64,000 nt of DNA from Variovorax sp. CF079 (GCF_900101545.1 NZ_FMZU01000016.1:1-64000), one strand, 5' to 3'; shown: positions 1 to 8,884, counted from the first letter of the stretch. Numbers and translations: made by a program. The notes: generated by a model not told the origin, from the letters alone.

Positions 1-361
<361 letters not shown>

Positions 362-365
<4 letters not shown>

Positions 366-1237
366 GCTTTTCTTCCCCGTAGTCGTTTCGAGGGCGTGGC
401 AGCCGGTGCTTCAGCGCGCTCGGCTGCGCCGTCTTCATAGTAGGTGTAAATGCCGACCCTGATGCGGCCCGAAGCCGTTTTCTCGGCCTCTTCGAAGGCG
501 CGCGTCATTTCCCGGGTCAATTCGTGATGAAGTTGGCTCCACCGCTCGCGCACGAGCTCGTGGATGCGTTCGCAGTCCTCCAGCGCAATCCCGGCTGCGA
601 ATACCGATCGTTCGAGCAAGGGCGGCTCTGCGCCGAGCGTGTTGGCTACGCCCGCGAGCAGGTGATCGCGCGTGTTGTCGCCCAGGAAGGCGAGCATCGT
701 CTTCAAGTCCTTCGCCGGAACGAAGGCGGTGGCGTTGAGCTCGGCGCGGCCCTCGTGCTCGATCGCCATGTTCAAACGCACCAGCTCGTCGAGGATGGCG
801 CGGTGGTGCACGTTGCCATGGCTGGCGCGCCGGGCAACGGTTTCGAACGATGACGCCTGGGCTTCGGCCACGATGGGCAGGGACCGGTGCGCAGGGTCGT
901 CGTCGATCATCTGCAGCCACAGGGTCAGGGTCTTGGCCGCGGCTGACATCTCGGTGTGCGGCAACGGATCTTCCGGCTCACGCACCTTCGTGGTCACGGC
1001 CTTGCGGTTCAAGCCTGTCGTCACCGACAGCTGGCTGATGTTCGGCTCGGCGCCCTTGTTCTGGAGCCACGCACGGCGCGCTTCGTCGATCAGGAGATCC
1101 CGCAGCAATTCCTCCAGATGGGGATGCTTGACACCGAAGGCCAGCGCGAGCCTGACCAACGGACGCATGACGCGTGCGCAAGCCGCCAGGACCCAGGCAA
1201 GTTGGCCTTCTGTGATCTGTGCCTTGTCGCTGGGCAA
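362..1237 (-). CDS. DUF6502 family protein
   Basis: The 291-residue soluble protein has no signal peptide. Its N-terminal 100 residues are helical and read like a winged-helix or HTH region (PNISQLSVTTGLNRKAV, about residues 65-81). The middle and C-terminal parts are helical and the tail is basic (KRLRGRKA). I recognise it as DUF6502, whose function is unknown; a DNA-binding regulatory role is only suggested by the HTH-like segment. It overlaps by ATGA the start of the lipoprotein gene downstream, a pairing I recall from other Burkholderiales. Upstream lies a divergent promoter region with two DNA dyads. Confidence 0.75.
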
Positions 1238-1281
1238 TCGGTCCTCGGACAGTGACGGGCTTAACGCCTAGTTACCAACTG

Positions 1282-1303
1282 GACAGCGACTTGCGTCGCT
1301 GTC
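1282..1303. promoter_or_regulatory. Perfect 9-bp inverted repeat in divergent promoter region
   Basis: GACAGCGAC-N4-GTCGCTGTC is a perfect dyad 45 bases upstream of the DUF6502 start and just upstream of the putative -35 of the rightward unit. It could be a regulator site or, if transcribed leftward, a 5' UTR hairpin. Confidence 0.5.
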
Positions 1304-1330
1304 TTACAAAAAGAAGCACATCACTATAAG
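1303..1330 (+). promoter_or_regulatory. Putative sigma-70 promoter of the zinc-ribbon unit
   Basis: CTTACA (1303-1308) and TATAAG (1325-1330) are separated by 16 bases and read rightward, giving a start near 1337, about 50 bases before the ATG at 1389. The match is moderate. The segment is clearly more A/T-rich than its surroundings. Confidence 0.45.
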
Positions 1331-1344
1331 ACAAGAGAACTACA

Positions 1345-1363
1345 GATGTGAAGATTTCACATC
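1345..1363. promoter_or_regulatory. Operator-like palindrome just downstream of promoter
   Basis: GATGTGAA-N3-TTCACATC is a perfect 8-bp dyad directly after the inferred transcription start and before the ribosome binding site of the gene at 1389. The position suits a repressor site or an mRNA hairpin controlling the three-gene unit. The TGTGA/TCACA half-sites recall Crp-type recognition, but the 3-base spacer is too short for a standard Crp site. Confidence 0.5.
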
Positions 1364-1388
1364 CAAGGTGCTTCCTCAGGAGAGAAAA

Positions 1389-1766
1389 ATGTCAAAGCCT
1401 GTCACACGTAGCAAGAAAAAGATCACGCCCTGGAGGAGCGGCCGCCCGGTCGTTGCGTGGCGACGCAGCATGGCGGCGCCGCGAGTCTCGATCGCTGCGC
1501 ATGAAATGAGCGCGCACCGGGCCTTTGCTGCAGCGACGCACGTCAGGAAAGCGATACAGGACCGCATCGTTCGCGCCTTCCGGAGGCACATCGAGGGTGC
1601 GGGGCGCGGGCCCACGGACGCAGAGCTGCTGATGTTCGCAAGACGCGCGATCGCGGAGCAACGATTGGGGCGCAGTCTTGCGCAAGCCAAGGCAGACCGG
1701 TACTGCGGCGCCGGGCAAACCTTCGGTGAACCTGCATCTGTCTTTCGTCGAGGAGAGCATCCATGA
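1389..1766 (+). CDS. Small basic hypothetical protein
   Basis: The product is 125 residues, strongly basic, with a Lys/Arg cluster at the N-terminus (KPVTRSKKK) and helical Arg/Ala-rich segments to residue about 105; there is no signal peptide or membrane segment. I chose the ATG at 1389 because AGGAGAG lies 4-10 bases upstream; an in-frame start at 1368 has no such site. The stop overlaps the next ATG (ATGA at 1763-1766), so it is the first gene of a coupled unit with the two zinc-ribbon genes. I do not recognise the family. The charge suggests nucleic-acid or phospholipid contact, which is speculation. Confidence 0.6.
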   Translation: MSKPVTRSKKKITPWRSGRPVVAWRRSMAAPRVSIAAHEMSAHRAFAAATHVRKAIQDRIVRAFRRHIEGAGRGPTDAELLMFARRAIAEQRLGRSLAQAKADRYCGAGQTFGEPASVFRRGEHP

Positions 1767-2098
1767 CTGCCGCTTCTGTTTCTTTTGGCGAGCCTCCAGT
1801 CACGTCTTCGGGCGTCGCCTTTGGAAACCTCATCGATCTGGCGAGGTTGCAATCAGGCACTGCGTCAGCCGAAATCTGCGAGGCCTGCAGCACCATAAAC
1901 ATGGGCTCTGCGCGGTATTGCAAATGCTGTTCGCACAAGCTGCCGGCCTTCTATGCCAGCAGAGATGCAGGCAAAAAAGTGCCGCTGCCGAAGGAGTCGC
2001 GCATCGTCCTGCGGCGGGCATGGGCCTTGGACTTTGCAGCCTTCTGGCTCGTGATCAATTCACTGGTAATCGTCACGAAGTTCATCCCCATCCCATAG
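1763..2098 (+). CDS. Zinc-ribbon protein with C-terminal membrane segment
   Basis: This 111-residue protein carries a zinc-ribbon-like motif with Cys at 39, 42, 53 and 56 (an extra Cys at 55), in the context CEAC...SARYCKCC. A hydrophobic stretch at about 88-106 would anchor it, leaving the zinc site in the cytoplasm if it is N-in. It starts inside the stop of the preceding gene and ends 31 bases before the next. Its Cys module closely resembles that of the next gene (C-E-x-C-x3-N-x2-SARYC-x2-C-x-x-K), so the two are probably paralogous sensors or scaffold subunits. Function unknown. Confidence 0.65.
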   Translation: MTAASVSFGEPPVTSSGVAFGNLIDLARLQSGTASAEICEACSTINMGSARYCKCCSHKLPAFYASRDAGKKVPLPKESRIVLRRAWALDFAAFWLVINSLVIVTKFIPIP

Positions 2099-2129
2099 CG
2101 CTGCTTGCACTGTCCGACGGATCATCGGA

Positions 2130-3482
2130 ATGACCAAGTTCTGCGAGTCGTGCCACACGCCCAACAGAGACAGCGCAAGGTATTGCCGGGGTTGTGCGGG
2201 CAAGTTCTCGGGCATCCGCTCAGGCACGACAACGTTCGATACCACCACGTCCAGTGAACCGCTCGCGGTGCCAACGGCGCCGCGCTATTCGTTGGCGTTG
2301 AAGGCTGTTGCTCGCGAGCCGCGGAGCACTGGTGCACTGAGACGCGTGGGATGGATACCCGTGCCGCCAGGTGTCGACGTGTCCATCGTCTTGTTGTTGA
2401 TCGTGCTGGCGCTGCTGCATGGCGCTTTCGTCCTCTGGTACTTGAGCCGCGATGCGACGCGCATTGTCCCGCCTTCGAGCGCGGCCTCATCCCTGTTGCA
2501 GCCGGCCAGCCCGGCTGCGGAGCAAGCAGCAGTTGCTTCTTCGCCGCCGCCTGCCGCGTCCGTGGACCCCGCGCCGGTGGCCTCTGTTCACCCGGCGACG
2601 GCGGCAACAAGAGGCACGCCACAGCAGCCTGATGTGCCGCAGGCTCTATCGAGCGTGGGCTCACCAGCTGAAGCCTCGGTTGATCAAGACGATCTCGTTC
2701 CCCAGCCGGCTCGAACCACGGTGGCGACTGTTCAGGTTCAGCCCAGAACGGCGCGTGTCGAAGCAACGCCGGTGCCAGCGCCGATGCCGATGCCGATGCC
2801 GATGCCAAGAGCGCAGCCACCTATCCAACCCCGAACTGCCACGGCAGACGCACCCGAAGCCAAGGGCGACGCGCCTGCCGCTCCGGTCGTGGTGTTGGCG
2901 AGCCCACCTGTGGCCGATGCGCGCCCCAGCCTCAGCGAGGCGCGACCTGCGGCGCGCTCAGGCACACAGCTCCAAGCCGCCGCTCGTCCGGCAACAAGAA
3001 GCTCGACCGCCTGCGACCGATACAACCCCTTTGGAGAGGTGCCCTGCTGGAACTTCAGGCAGGCAGGTCAGGCGCCTCAGGCATCACAAGCCGGGACTGC
3101 CGGCGCAGTGATCATCTCCAAAGGTTCGGGCGGAGGTATTGGCGCCGATCCCGGCGGCAGCGGTGGCGGTAGCTCCTCGGGTGCTGGCTCCGGCGCTGGC
3201 GCTGGCGGTGGTGCCGGTGGTGCCGGTGGTGCCGGTGGTGGCGGTGGTGGCGGTGGCGGTGCCGGCGGTGGTGGTGCCGGTGGTGGTGGCGGCGGTGGTG
3301 CCGGTGGTGGTGGTGGTGCCGGTGGTGCTGGCGGCGGTAGTGCCGGTGGTGGTAGTGCCGGTGGTGGTGCCGGTGGTGGTGCCGGCGGTGGCGGTGGGCC
3401 TGGCGGCGGCGGTGGGCCCGGTGGTGGCGGTGGGCCCGGTGGTGGCGGCGGGCCTGGTGGCGGCGGCGGACCCGGAAGATGA
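2130..3482 (+). CDS. Zinc-ribbon, single-TM, Pro/Ala linker, poly-Gly tail protein
   Basis: The 450-residue product is modular. A zinc ribbon lies at residues 5-25 (Cys 5, 8, 19, 22), a membrane helix at about 83-105 (VDVSIVLLLIVLALLHGAF), then a Pro/Ala/Val-rich linker to about 300 with a PMPMPMPMP stretch. A short Cys-containing segment (CDRYNPFGEVPCWNF) is followed by a Gly/Ala/Pro tail from about 332 to the end. The CDRYNPFGEVPCW piece resembles small disulfide loops of periplasmic proteins, which would put the linker and tail outside the membrane. The stop lies 6 bases from the converging transporter gene. No family name is recognised. Confidence 0.65.
   Translation: MTKFCESCHTPNRDSARYCRGCAGKFSGIRSGTTTFDTTTSSEPLAVPTAPRYSLALKAVAREPRSTGALRRVGWIPVPPGVDVSIVLLLIVLALLHGAFVLWYLSRDATRIVPPSSAASSLLQPASPAAEQAAVASSPPPAASVDPAPVASVHPATAATRGTPQQPDVPQALSSVGSPAEASVDQDDLVPQPARTTVATVQVQPRTARVEATPVPAPMPMPMPMPRAQPPIQPRTATADAPEAKGDAPAAPVVVLASPPVADARPSLSEARPAARSGTQLQAAARPATRSSTACDRYNPFGEVPCWNFRQAGQAPQASQAGTAGAVIISKGSGGGIGADPGGSGGGSSSGAGSGAGAGGGAGGAGGAGGGGGGGGGAGGGGAGGGGGGGAGGGGGAGGAGGGSAGGGSAGGGAGGGAGGGGGPGGGGGPGGGGGPGGGGGPGGGGGPGR
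3124..3480 (+). repeat. Gly-rich coding repeat tract (GGT/GGC/GCC)
   Basis: About 120 codons are nearly all Gly with periodic Ala and, near the end, Pro. The DNA is an imperfect array of GGTGGTGCCGGTGGT-type units followed by six or so copies of a GGTGGGCCCGGTGGC-type unit. Mixed GGT/GGC use and in-frame length suggest selection as protein, but such a tract is prone to slippage and length variation. Confidence 0.85.
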
Positions 3483-3488
3483 CTTGAT

Positions 3489-4820
3489 CTAGGCTCTGAC
3501 CACCCTCCCGGCCTGGCGCCGGTACAGCGCCAGCGTCGCAATCAGCCCGCAGACCGCCGCGAAGCTCATCCAGTAGGCCGGCGCCGCCTTGTCCGCAGTC
3601 GCCTCGATCAACCAGGTCGACACGGCCGGCGTGAAGCCGCCGAAGATCGCGGTGGCGAGGCTGTAGGCCAGCGAGAAGCCGACCACGCGCACCTGCGCCG
3701 GCATCACTTCGGTGAGCGCGACCACCATCGCACCGTTGTACATGCCGAACAGGAACGAGAACCACAAGAGCACGTCGAGCATGCGGCCGAAGCTCGGCGC
3801 CGCCGCCAGCCAGGACATGGCCGGATAGGCGGTGAGGACGGCCAGCACGGTCATCGCGACGAGCAGCGGCTTGCGGCCGATGCGATCGGAGAGTGCGCCG
3901 CCCACCGGCAGCCAGATGAAGTTGGTGACGGCGACCAGCAGCGTGACGACCAGGCTGTCCTTGGCGCTCAGGTGCAGCACCGTGCGGCCGAAGGTCGGCG
4001 TGTAGACCGTGATCAGGTAGAAGGTGGCGGTGGTCATCGCCACCAGCAGCATTCCGGCGAACACGATGCGCCAGTTCTGCCGCATCGATGCGGCCACCTC
4101 GCGCGTCGTCGGATGGTGTTTGCGGGCCTGGAACTCCTCGGTCTCCTGCAGCGAGCGGCGCAGCACGAAGATGCAGGGGATGATCGCGCAGCCGACGAAG
4201 AAGGGCACGCGCCAGCCCCAGCCGGCCAGCGTCTCGGGGCTCATGAGCTCGTTGAGTGCGAAACCCAGCGCCGCGGCCAGCACGATCGCGACCTGCTGGC
4301 TCGCCGATTGCCAGGCGGTGTAGAAGCCCTTGTGCCCGGGCGTCGCCATCTCCGAGAGGTAGACCGAGACGCCGCCCAGCTCGGCGCCCGCCGAGAAGCC
4401 CTGCAGCAGCCGGCCCAGCAGCACCAGGGCCGGCGCGAGCAGGCCGATCGAGGCATAGCCCGGGACGAAGGCGATCAACACGGTGCCGCTGGCCATGATC
4501 GCGAGCGTGACGATCAGGCCCTTGCGGCGCCCGACCTCGTCGATGTAGGCACCGAGGACGATGGCGCCCAGCGGCCGCATCAGGAAGCCGGCGCCGAACA
4601 CCGCGAAGGTCAGCATCAGCGAAGCGAAATCACTGGTGGCGGGAAAGAAGGCCTTCGCGATGTAGGTCGCATAGAAGCCGAACAGGAAGAAGTCGAACTG
4701 CTCGAGGAAGTTGCCGCTCGTCACGCGGAGCACCGCGCCGAGCTTGGAGCCTTGTTGAACGGACGCGGGCGCGCCGTTGGCCAGGATGGCTGTGGTCATG
4801 ATGGATCGTGCTTGCGGCAT
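3489..4820 (-). CDS. MHS-family MFS transporter (citrate/tricarboxylate-type proton symporter)
   Basis: The 443-residue, 12-helix major facilitator carries two conserved loops typical of the metabolite:H+ symporter family: GAYIDEVGRRKG after TM2 and GGALSDRIGRKPLL in the second half. The N-terminal NFLEQFDFFLFGFYATYIAKAFFP segment (from about residue 37) and the QGFSAGAELGG motif resemble CitA/TcuC citrate and tricarballylate carriers. It is the last gene of the operon, 28 bases after the lyase-like large subunit, so it probably imports the substrate of this pathway, a di- or tricarboxylate by inference. An alternative ATG at 4799 exists; neither has a strong ribosome site. Confidence 0.85.
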   Translation of the reverse strand: MPQARSIMTTAILANGAPASVQQGSKLGAVLRVTSGNFLEQFDFFLFGFYATYIAKAFFPATSDFASLMLTFAVFGAGFLMRPLGAIVLGAYIDEVGRRKGLIVTLAIMASGTVLIAFVPGYASIGLLAPALVLLGRLLQGFSAGAELGGVSVYLSEMATPGHKGFYTAWQSASQQVAIVLAAALGFALNELMSPETLAGWGWRVPFFVGCAIIPCIFVLRRSLQETEEFQARKHHPTTREVAASMRQNWRIVFAGMLLVAMTTATFYLITVYTPTFGRTVLHLSAKDSLVVTLLVAVTNFIWLPVGGALSDRIGRKPLLVAMTVLAVLTAYPAMSWLAAAPSFGRMLDVLLWFSFLFGMYNGAMVVALTEVMPAQVRVVGFSLAYSLATAIFGGFTPAVSTWLIEATADKAAPAYWMSFAAVCGLIATLALYRRQAGRVVRA

Positions 4821-4848
4821 GCTGACCAGAGCCTGAACAGGCCCTGGC

Positions 4849-7572
4849 TCAGGCGACGAACTTGCAGAGCGAGGCGGCGGTGCGCGTGTCCATGTTGCGT
4901 CCGCGGTTCAGGTGGTCGTCGATCTCGGCCGCGCAGCCGAGCATGCGCGGATAGAGGAAGATGGTGAAGGCTGCGGTCTCGAGCTCGCGTTCGCCGATCT
5001 CGCCTGACTGCAGCGGCTGCCACAGCATCTTGAGCAGCAGGGCCGCGATCACCGCGTCGACGTTCACGCAGTAGACGTTGCGCGAGACGCCGGCGTCGAA
5101 CAGCTGCTGCACCAGCGCCCGGTAGAAATCGTGGAACACGTTGCAGTCGCCGCGCGCTTCCTGCAGCTTGGCGATGAACACTTCGCGCGGATCGAAGTTG
5201 ACCGGCTTGTCCTTGAACACCGGATGGTTCACGCCGGGCAGCTTGGCGATGTCGAGGCTGCCCACGGTCTTCTTCTGGCTTTTGTATTGCGCGTACTGCT
5301 CCACCGCGCGCGCGGCCAGCGCCTTCAGGTCGATGCCGTGGTCGCTGGCGCTCGGATCCTTCAGGCCGCTCGCCTTGAACTGCTCGTTGAGGTAGGCGAT
5401 GCCCTCATAGCCGTTGCCGCCGTGCGCATAGCCGGTGTGCGTGAGAAAGCCGACCAGCGCCTTGTTGAGCTGCACGCGCTCGGGCTGCTCGGGTCCGTCG
5501 GCCGAGACCGCGCCCTTGGCGCCCTGCGCCGAGATCGCGCCCGGGCCGTTGGTCAGGAGCAGGCCGACCAGCGTCTGGAAGGCGAACAGATCCTTCTCGC
5601 CCGGCGTGTGGCCCAGGAGCGCCGCGAAGGCGATCTCGCCCAGGCTGAGGCTTCCCAGCATCTGCTCCTGCGCGATGCCGCAGAAGCGCCCGGCCTCGTG
5701 CTTCGAGGCCTCGGCCGAAGCGCCGATCAGCGTGCCAAACAGTTGCAGCCACCAGGGGAAGTTCTCGGCGGTCAGACGCGAGATGCGCTTGCGCGAGAGC
5801 GGGCCCCAGGCCAGCGTGGCCGAGATCGCGGCCAGCACCGCGGCTTCGGTCGGATGGCCCGGTTGGTTCTGCAGCCAGCGCAGGAACACCGAACGCGCGC
5901 CGCGTGCCCGGACGCCGGCGATCAGGGCCTGGGCGCGGGCATCGGGTGTCTCGGTCGTGAGCTCGGGCGGGTCCGAGGCATCGACCGTGCCGACGTCGAA
6001 GCTCTCGCTCAGCGAGGCGCCGAACTCGGTGCCCAGCCCGGCGGCATGGAAGCGCTCGAGCATGAACTTGAGCGCAGCGCGCGCCGCTTGCTGCCGCTTC
6101 GGCCCGACGATGGCGGCCGCGGCGGCCAGCACCGCGTTGGGCGCGTTGCCGGCCTCGCGGCTGGCTTCGGCTGCCGCCAGCTCGGGCCGGCCATGCAGGT
6201 TGACGAAGGCCGCGATCGCGGGTGCGATCAGCTTGCGGTCGTTCTCGCCGCCGGCGTCGTGCACCAGCGCCAGCGCGACGTTCGACTCCAGCGGCAGCGT
6301 GGCCGCATCGAGCATGCTGGTGCCGTGCAGGCTGCTGACCTGCGTCTTCGCGTCCATCTGCGAGGCGCCGGATGCATCCTTCATGGCCTGGCGCGGCACC
6401 ACGCCGCCGATCTGCGTGTTGAGCAGCGCCACCTGTTCGTTGTAGGGCGCGACCGCTTCCACCACCAGCGGACGCAGTTCATCGGGCAGATCCAGCCCTT
6501 CGTCGGAACCGAACCAGGGCTTGAGCGCCAGGTTTCCTTCGGCCGCGAAGTCGGGCATGGTCGCATTGGCGCGCATCACGGCCGTGAGCGCGGCCGGGAT
6601 GTGGGCGATGTTGGTCACCAGCGCGCCCTTGGCAGAGAACACCGGGTTGTCGGGCGTGAAGATCGCGTCGACGCCGAACTTGTCCATGAACCAGCGTTCC
6701 TTGGCCAGCGCGTCGTCCGAGCCGCCGGCCATCGCGCCGGCATGGCCGACCGCGCGCGTGAGCTTGCTCTTCCAGCGGCCCACCACGCAGGCCACCACCG
6801 GCTTGGTGAACTGGGCATCGAACTCGTAGTAGCCGCCGGGTTCGCAGTAGAGCACCGCGGCCTTGCTGCGCGCATCGTTGGCCAGCGCGAAGGCGAACTC
6901 GGGCGCCGCGTAGTGGATGTAGACGTCCTTGCCCGATGAGATGACCGTGGTGGTGCCCCAGCCCGCCATGCGCAGGTACTGCGCGATGGTGGTCGAGAAG
7001 CCGCCCGAGTTGGAGAAGATCGCGATCGAGCCCGGCCTGAGCGAGTCGCCGGGCTTGTCGCCGCCCAATGCGCCGCCGATGCGCACCTGGTTCCACGAGT
7101 CGGCCACGCCGAGCCCGTTGGCGCCGAAGATGTCGATGCCGTTCTGCTGCCCCATGGCGCGGATCTCGCGCGCGTCGTGCACGGCGATCTTCTCGGTGAT
7201 GATGAAGATCTTGCGCAGGTCGGGGTTGACGCGGATCAGTTCGGCCACGCCGTCGCGCGCGGCCGAGGGCGGCAGATAGACCACGCCGCAGTTAAAGCGG
7301 TGTCCCGCGGCCAGCGCGTCGCGCACGTTGTTGTAGACCGGGATGTTGCCGATGCTCGTCTCGAGCACCGCACCGCCCTTGCCCGGCGCCGTGCCGCACA
7401 CCACGTTGCCGCCGGAGTACACATGGCTCACCGGCGTCACCTCGCTCGATTCACCGCCCAGGATGTTGAGCACGCAGACGCGGTCGTCGCGCGACGCCAC
7501 CTGCGTGAGCGAGCTGATGCCGACGTGGTACTTGAAGTCGCCGACGCCTTTTTTTTGCCAGTTGGCTTGCAT
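4849..7572 (-). CDS. ATP-citrate-lyase-like large subunit (CoA-ligase + citrate-synthase domains)
   Basis: This 907-residue protein has the order of an ATP-citrate lyase alpha subunit. An N-terminal CoA-binding region is followed by a succinyl-CoA-synthetase-type ligase domain with the phospho-His motif GHAGA (His277), then a citrate-synthase-like domain from about 600. Aligned by eye, His717 (AHGG), His783 (NHPVFK) and Asp839 (NVDA) match the catalytic His-His-Asp of citrate synthase. The oxaloacetate-binding His of the ADH/DHE motif is replaced by Asn675 (LLTNGPG). A stretch at about 425-560 lacks clear family likeness. ATP-dependent CoA activation and C-C cleavage are expected, but the substrate may not be citrate. 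It lies 16 bases after its partner gene. Confidence 0.8.
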   Translation of the reverse strand: MQANWQKKGVGDFKYHVGISSLTQVASRDDRVCVLNILGGESSEVTPVSHVYSGGNVVCGTAPGKGGAVLETSIGNIPVYNNVRDALAAGHRFNCGVVYLPPSAARDGVAELIRVNPDLRKIFIITEKIAVHDAREIRAMGQQNGIDIFGANGLGVADSWNQVRIGGALGGDKPGDSLRPGSIAIFSNSGGFSTTIAQYLRMAGWGTTTVISSGKDVYIHYAAPEFAFALANDARSKAAVLYCEPGGYYEFDAQFTKPVVACVVGRWKSKLTRAVGHAGAMAGGSDDALAKERWFMDKFGVDAIFTPDNPVFSAKGALVTNIAHIPAALTAVMRANATMPDFAAEGNLALKPWFGSDEGLDLPDELRPLVVEAVAPYNEQVALLNTQIGGVVPRQAMKDASGASQMDAKTQVSSLHGTSMLDAATLPLESNVALALVHDAGGENDRKLIAPAIAAFVNLHGRPELAAAEASREAGNAPNAVLAAAAAIVGPKRQQAARAALKFMLERFHAAGLGTEFGASLSESFDVGTVDASDPPELTTETPDARAQALIAGVRARGARSVFLRWLQNQPGHPTEAAVLAAISATLAWGPLSRKRISRLTAENFPWWLQLFGTLIGASAEASKHEAGRFCGIAQEQMLGSLSLGEIAFAALLGHTPGEKDLFAFQTLVGLLLTNGPGAISAQGAKGAVSADGPEQPERVQLNKALVGFLTHTGYAHGGNGYEGIAYLNEQFKASGLKDPSASDHGIDLKALAARAVEQYAQYKSQKKTVGSLDIAKLPGVNHPVFKDKPVNFDPREVFIAKLQEARGDCNVFHDFYRALVQQLFDAGVSRNVYCVNVDAVIAALLLKMLWQPLQSGEIGERELETAAFTIFLYPRMLGCAAEIDDHLNRGRNMDTRTAASLCKFVA

Positions 7573-7588
7573 GGTGATCTCTCCTGCG

Positions 7589-8884
7589 TCAGTCGGCGTT
7601 GGCGGTTGCGGGGGCCTGGATGCCGAGCCGGGCCGCGATCTGTTCGCGTCCGCCGTCCTTCATCCAGTTGTTGACCTTCTTCGCGAACTGGATCACCTCG
7701 CTCATGTCGGAGTCGAAGCCGAAGAGGCGATAGGGCAGGCCCAGCGCATCGCAGGTGTCGCGCAAGGCGCCCATGCCGCGCACCAGGTTCGGCCCGCCGC
7801 GGCCCAGCACCACGTAGAGCGGCGTCGGCCCGTGCTGGCTGAAGTGCTCGCGCAGCGCATCGGCCATGGCGCGCAGGGTCTCGAAGATGTCGGTGTTGTT
7901 GCTCTTGCCGCCGATGATGAAGAGCACGTTGGCCTGCCTGAGCCAGTGCTTGAAGCAGATGCGCGCCACCTCCTTCATCTTCTCGTAGGGCGGGTTGCCG
8001 CCGAAGTCGGAGCTGATGATCGCGTCGTCGCCCAGCATTTCGGTCACCAGCGAGTTGGCGCCGCCGCCGAAGGTGGGCGCGAGCACCGTGCCGCGCTCGT
8101 TGATCACGTAGACATCGCTCTGGCCCTGGTGGGTGCGCAGCGTGTTGATCTCCTGCTCGAAGTCGGAATAGTCGGCCGCGAACAGGTGCGGCGGCAGGCC
8201 CAGGCGCAGCCAGCGCGGATCGTCGCGGTCGAAGCCGCACTTGAAGTCGCAGGCCACCGGCGTGAGCCGGCCCTTCTTGTCCTCGCGCATGCGGATCGGG
8301 TTGAGCTCCAGCGTGGTCATGCCGAAGTCGTGGAACAGCTCCCACAGCTTGGGCAACTGCTGCACCAGCGGCGAGATGATCTCCTTCGGTGCGCCGATCT
8401 CGGTCAGCGCATTGGCCACCACGAAGGCCTTGAGGCCGGTCAGCGGATCGAAGGGCACCATCGCGACCTGGCTCTTCTCGAGCTCCTCGATGTCCATGCC
8501 GCCCATGTGCGTGAGCGTCATGGTCGGCGCGCGGAAACGCGTGGAATCGCTGATCGAGAAGTAGACCTCGTGCTTGGCCGGCACGCCGGCCTCGAAGGTC
8601 ACGCCGTTGGCCTTGGCCTTGACGTGGCCGACCGTGTGTTCGGCGAAATAGAGGCGCTCCTTCTCGGCCAGCGCAGTCTTCAGATCGGTGGCGCGGCCCA
8701 GGAGGCCGGCCTTGCCCTTTTTGCCGATGCCGCCCTTGAAGACCGGCTTGACGAAGATGAGCCCGTATTTGTCGATCAGCGCCTTGATTTCTTCTTCGCT
8801 GGCCGCGGGGCCCAGCACCTCGGTGGCGGGAAAGCCTGCAAATTGCAGCAGCCGCGCGCCGTGCAACATACCCGTGATCTGCAT
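7589..8884 (-). CDS. ATP-citrate-lyase-like small subunit (ATP-grasp + citrate-binding domain)
   Basis: The 431-residue product aligns by eye with the N-terminal half of ATP-citrate lyase. An ATP-grasp part comes first (VKPVFKGGIGKKGKAGL, residues 45-61; TLELNPI near 195). A flavodoxin-like acid-binding domain then carries GGGANS, IIGGKSNNT and GRGGPN in the order seen in animal and chlorobial enzymes. It should supply ATP-dependent phosphorylation of the His in the large subunit and hold the carboxylate. It is co-transcribed with the large subunit 16 bases downstream. Divergence from canonical enzymes is clear, so the name describes the fold family and not proven citrate specificity. Confidence 0.8.
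   Translation of the reverse strand: MQITGMLHGARLLQFAGFPATEVLGPAASEEEIKALIDKYGLIFVKPVFKGGIGKKGKAGLLGRATDLKTALAEKERLYFAEHTVGHVKAKANGVTFEAGVPAKHEVYFSISDSTRFRAPTMTLTHMGGMDIEELEKSQVAMVPFDPLTGLKAFVVANALTEIGAPKEIISPLVQQLPKLWELFHDFGMTTLELNPIRMREDKKGRLTPVACDFKCGFDRDDPRWLRLGLPPHLFAADYSDFEQEINTLRTHQGQSDVYVINERGTVLAPTFGGGANSLVTEMLGDDAIISSDFGGNPPYEKMKEVARICFKHWLRQANVLFIIGGKSNNTDIFETLRAMADALREHFSQHGPTPLYVVLGRGGPNLVRGMGALRDTCDALGLPYRLFGFDSDMSEVIQFAKKVNNWMKDGGREQIAARLGIQAPATANAD

Noticed and set aside
3124..3480. CRISPR-like repeat array
   Set aside because: Repeats are in-frame Gly codons without unique spacers.
5131..6939. 602-codon rightward open frame
   Set aside because: Opposite-strand shadow of the lyase-like large subunit; composition is typical of antisense G/C-rich DNA.
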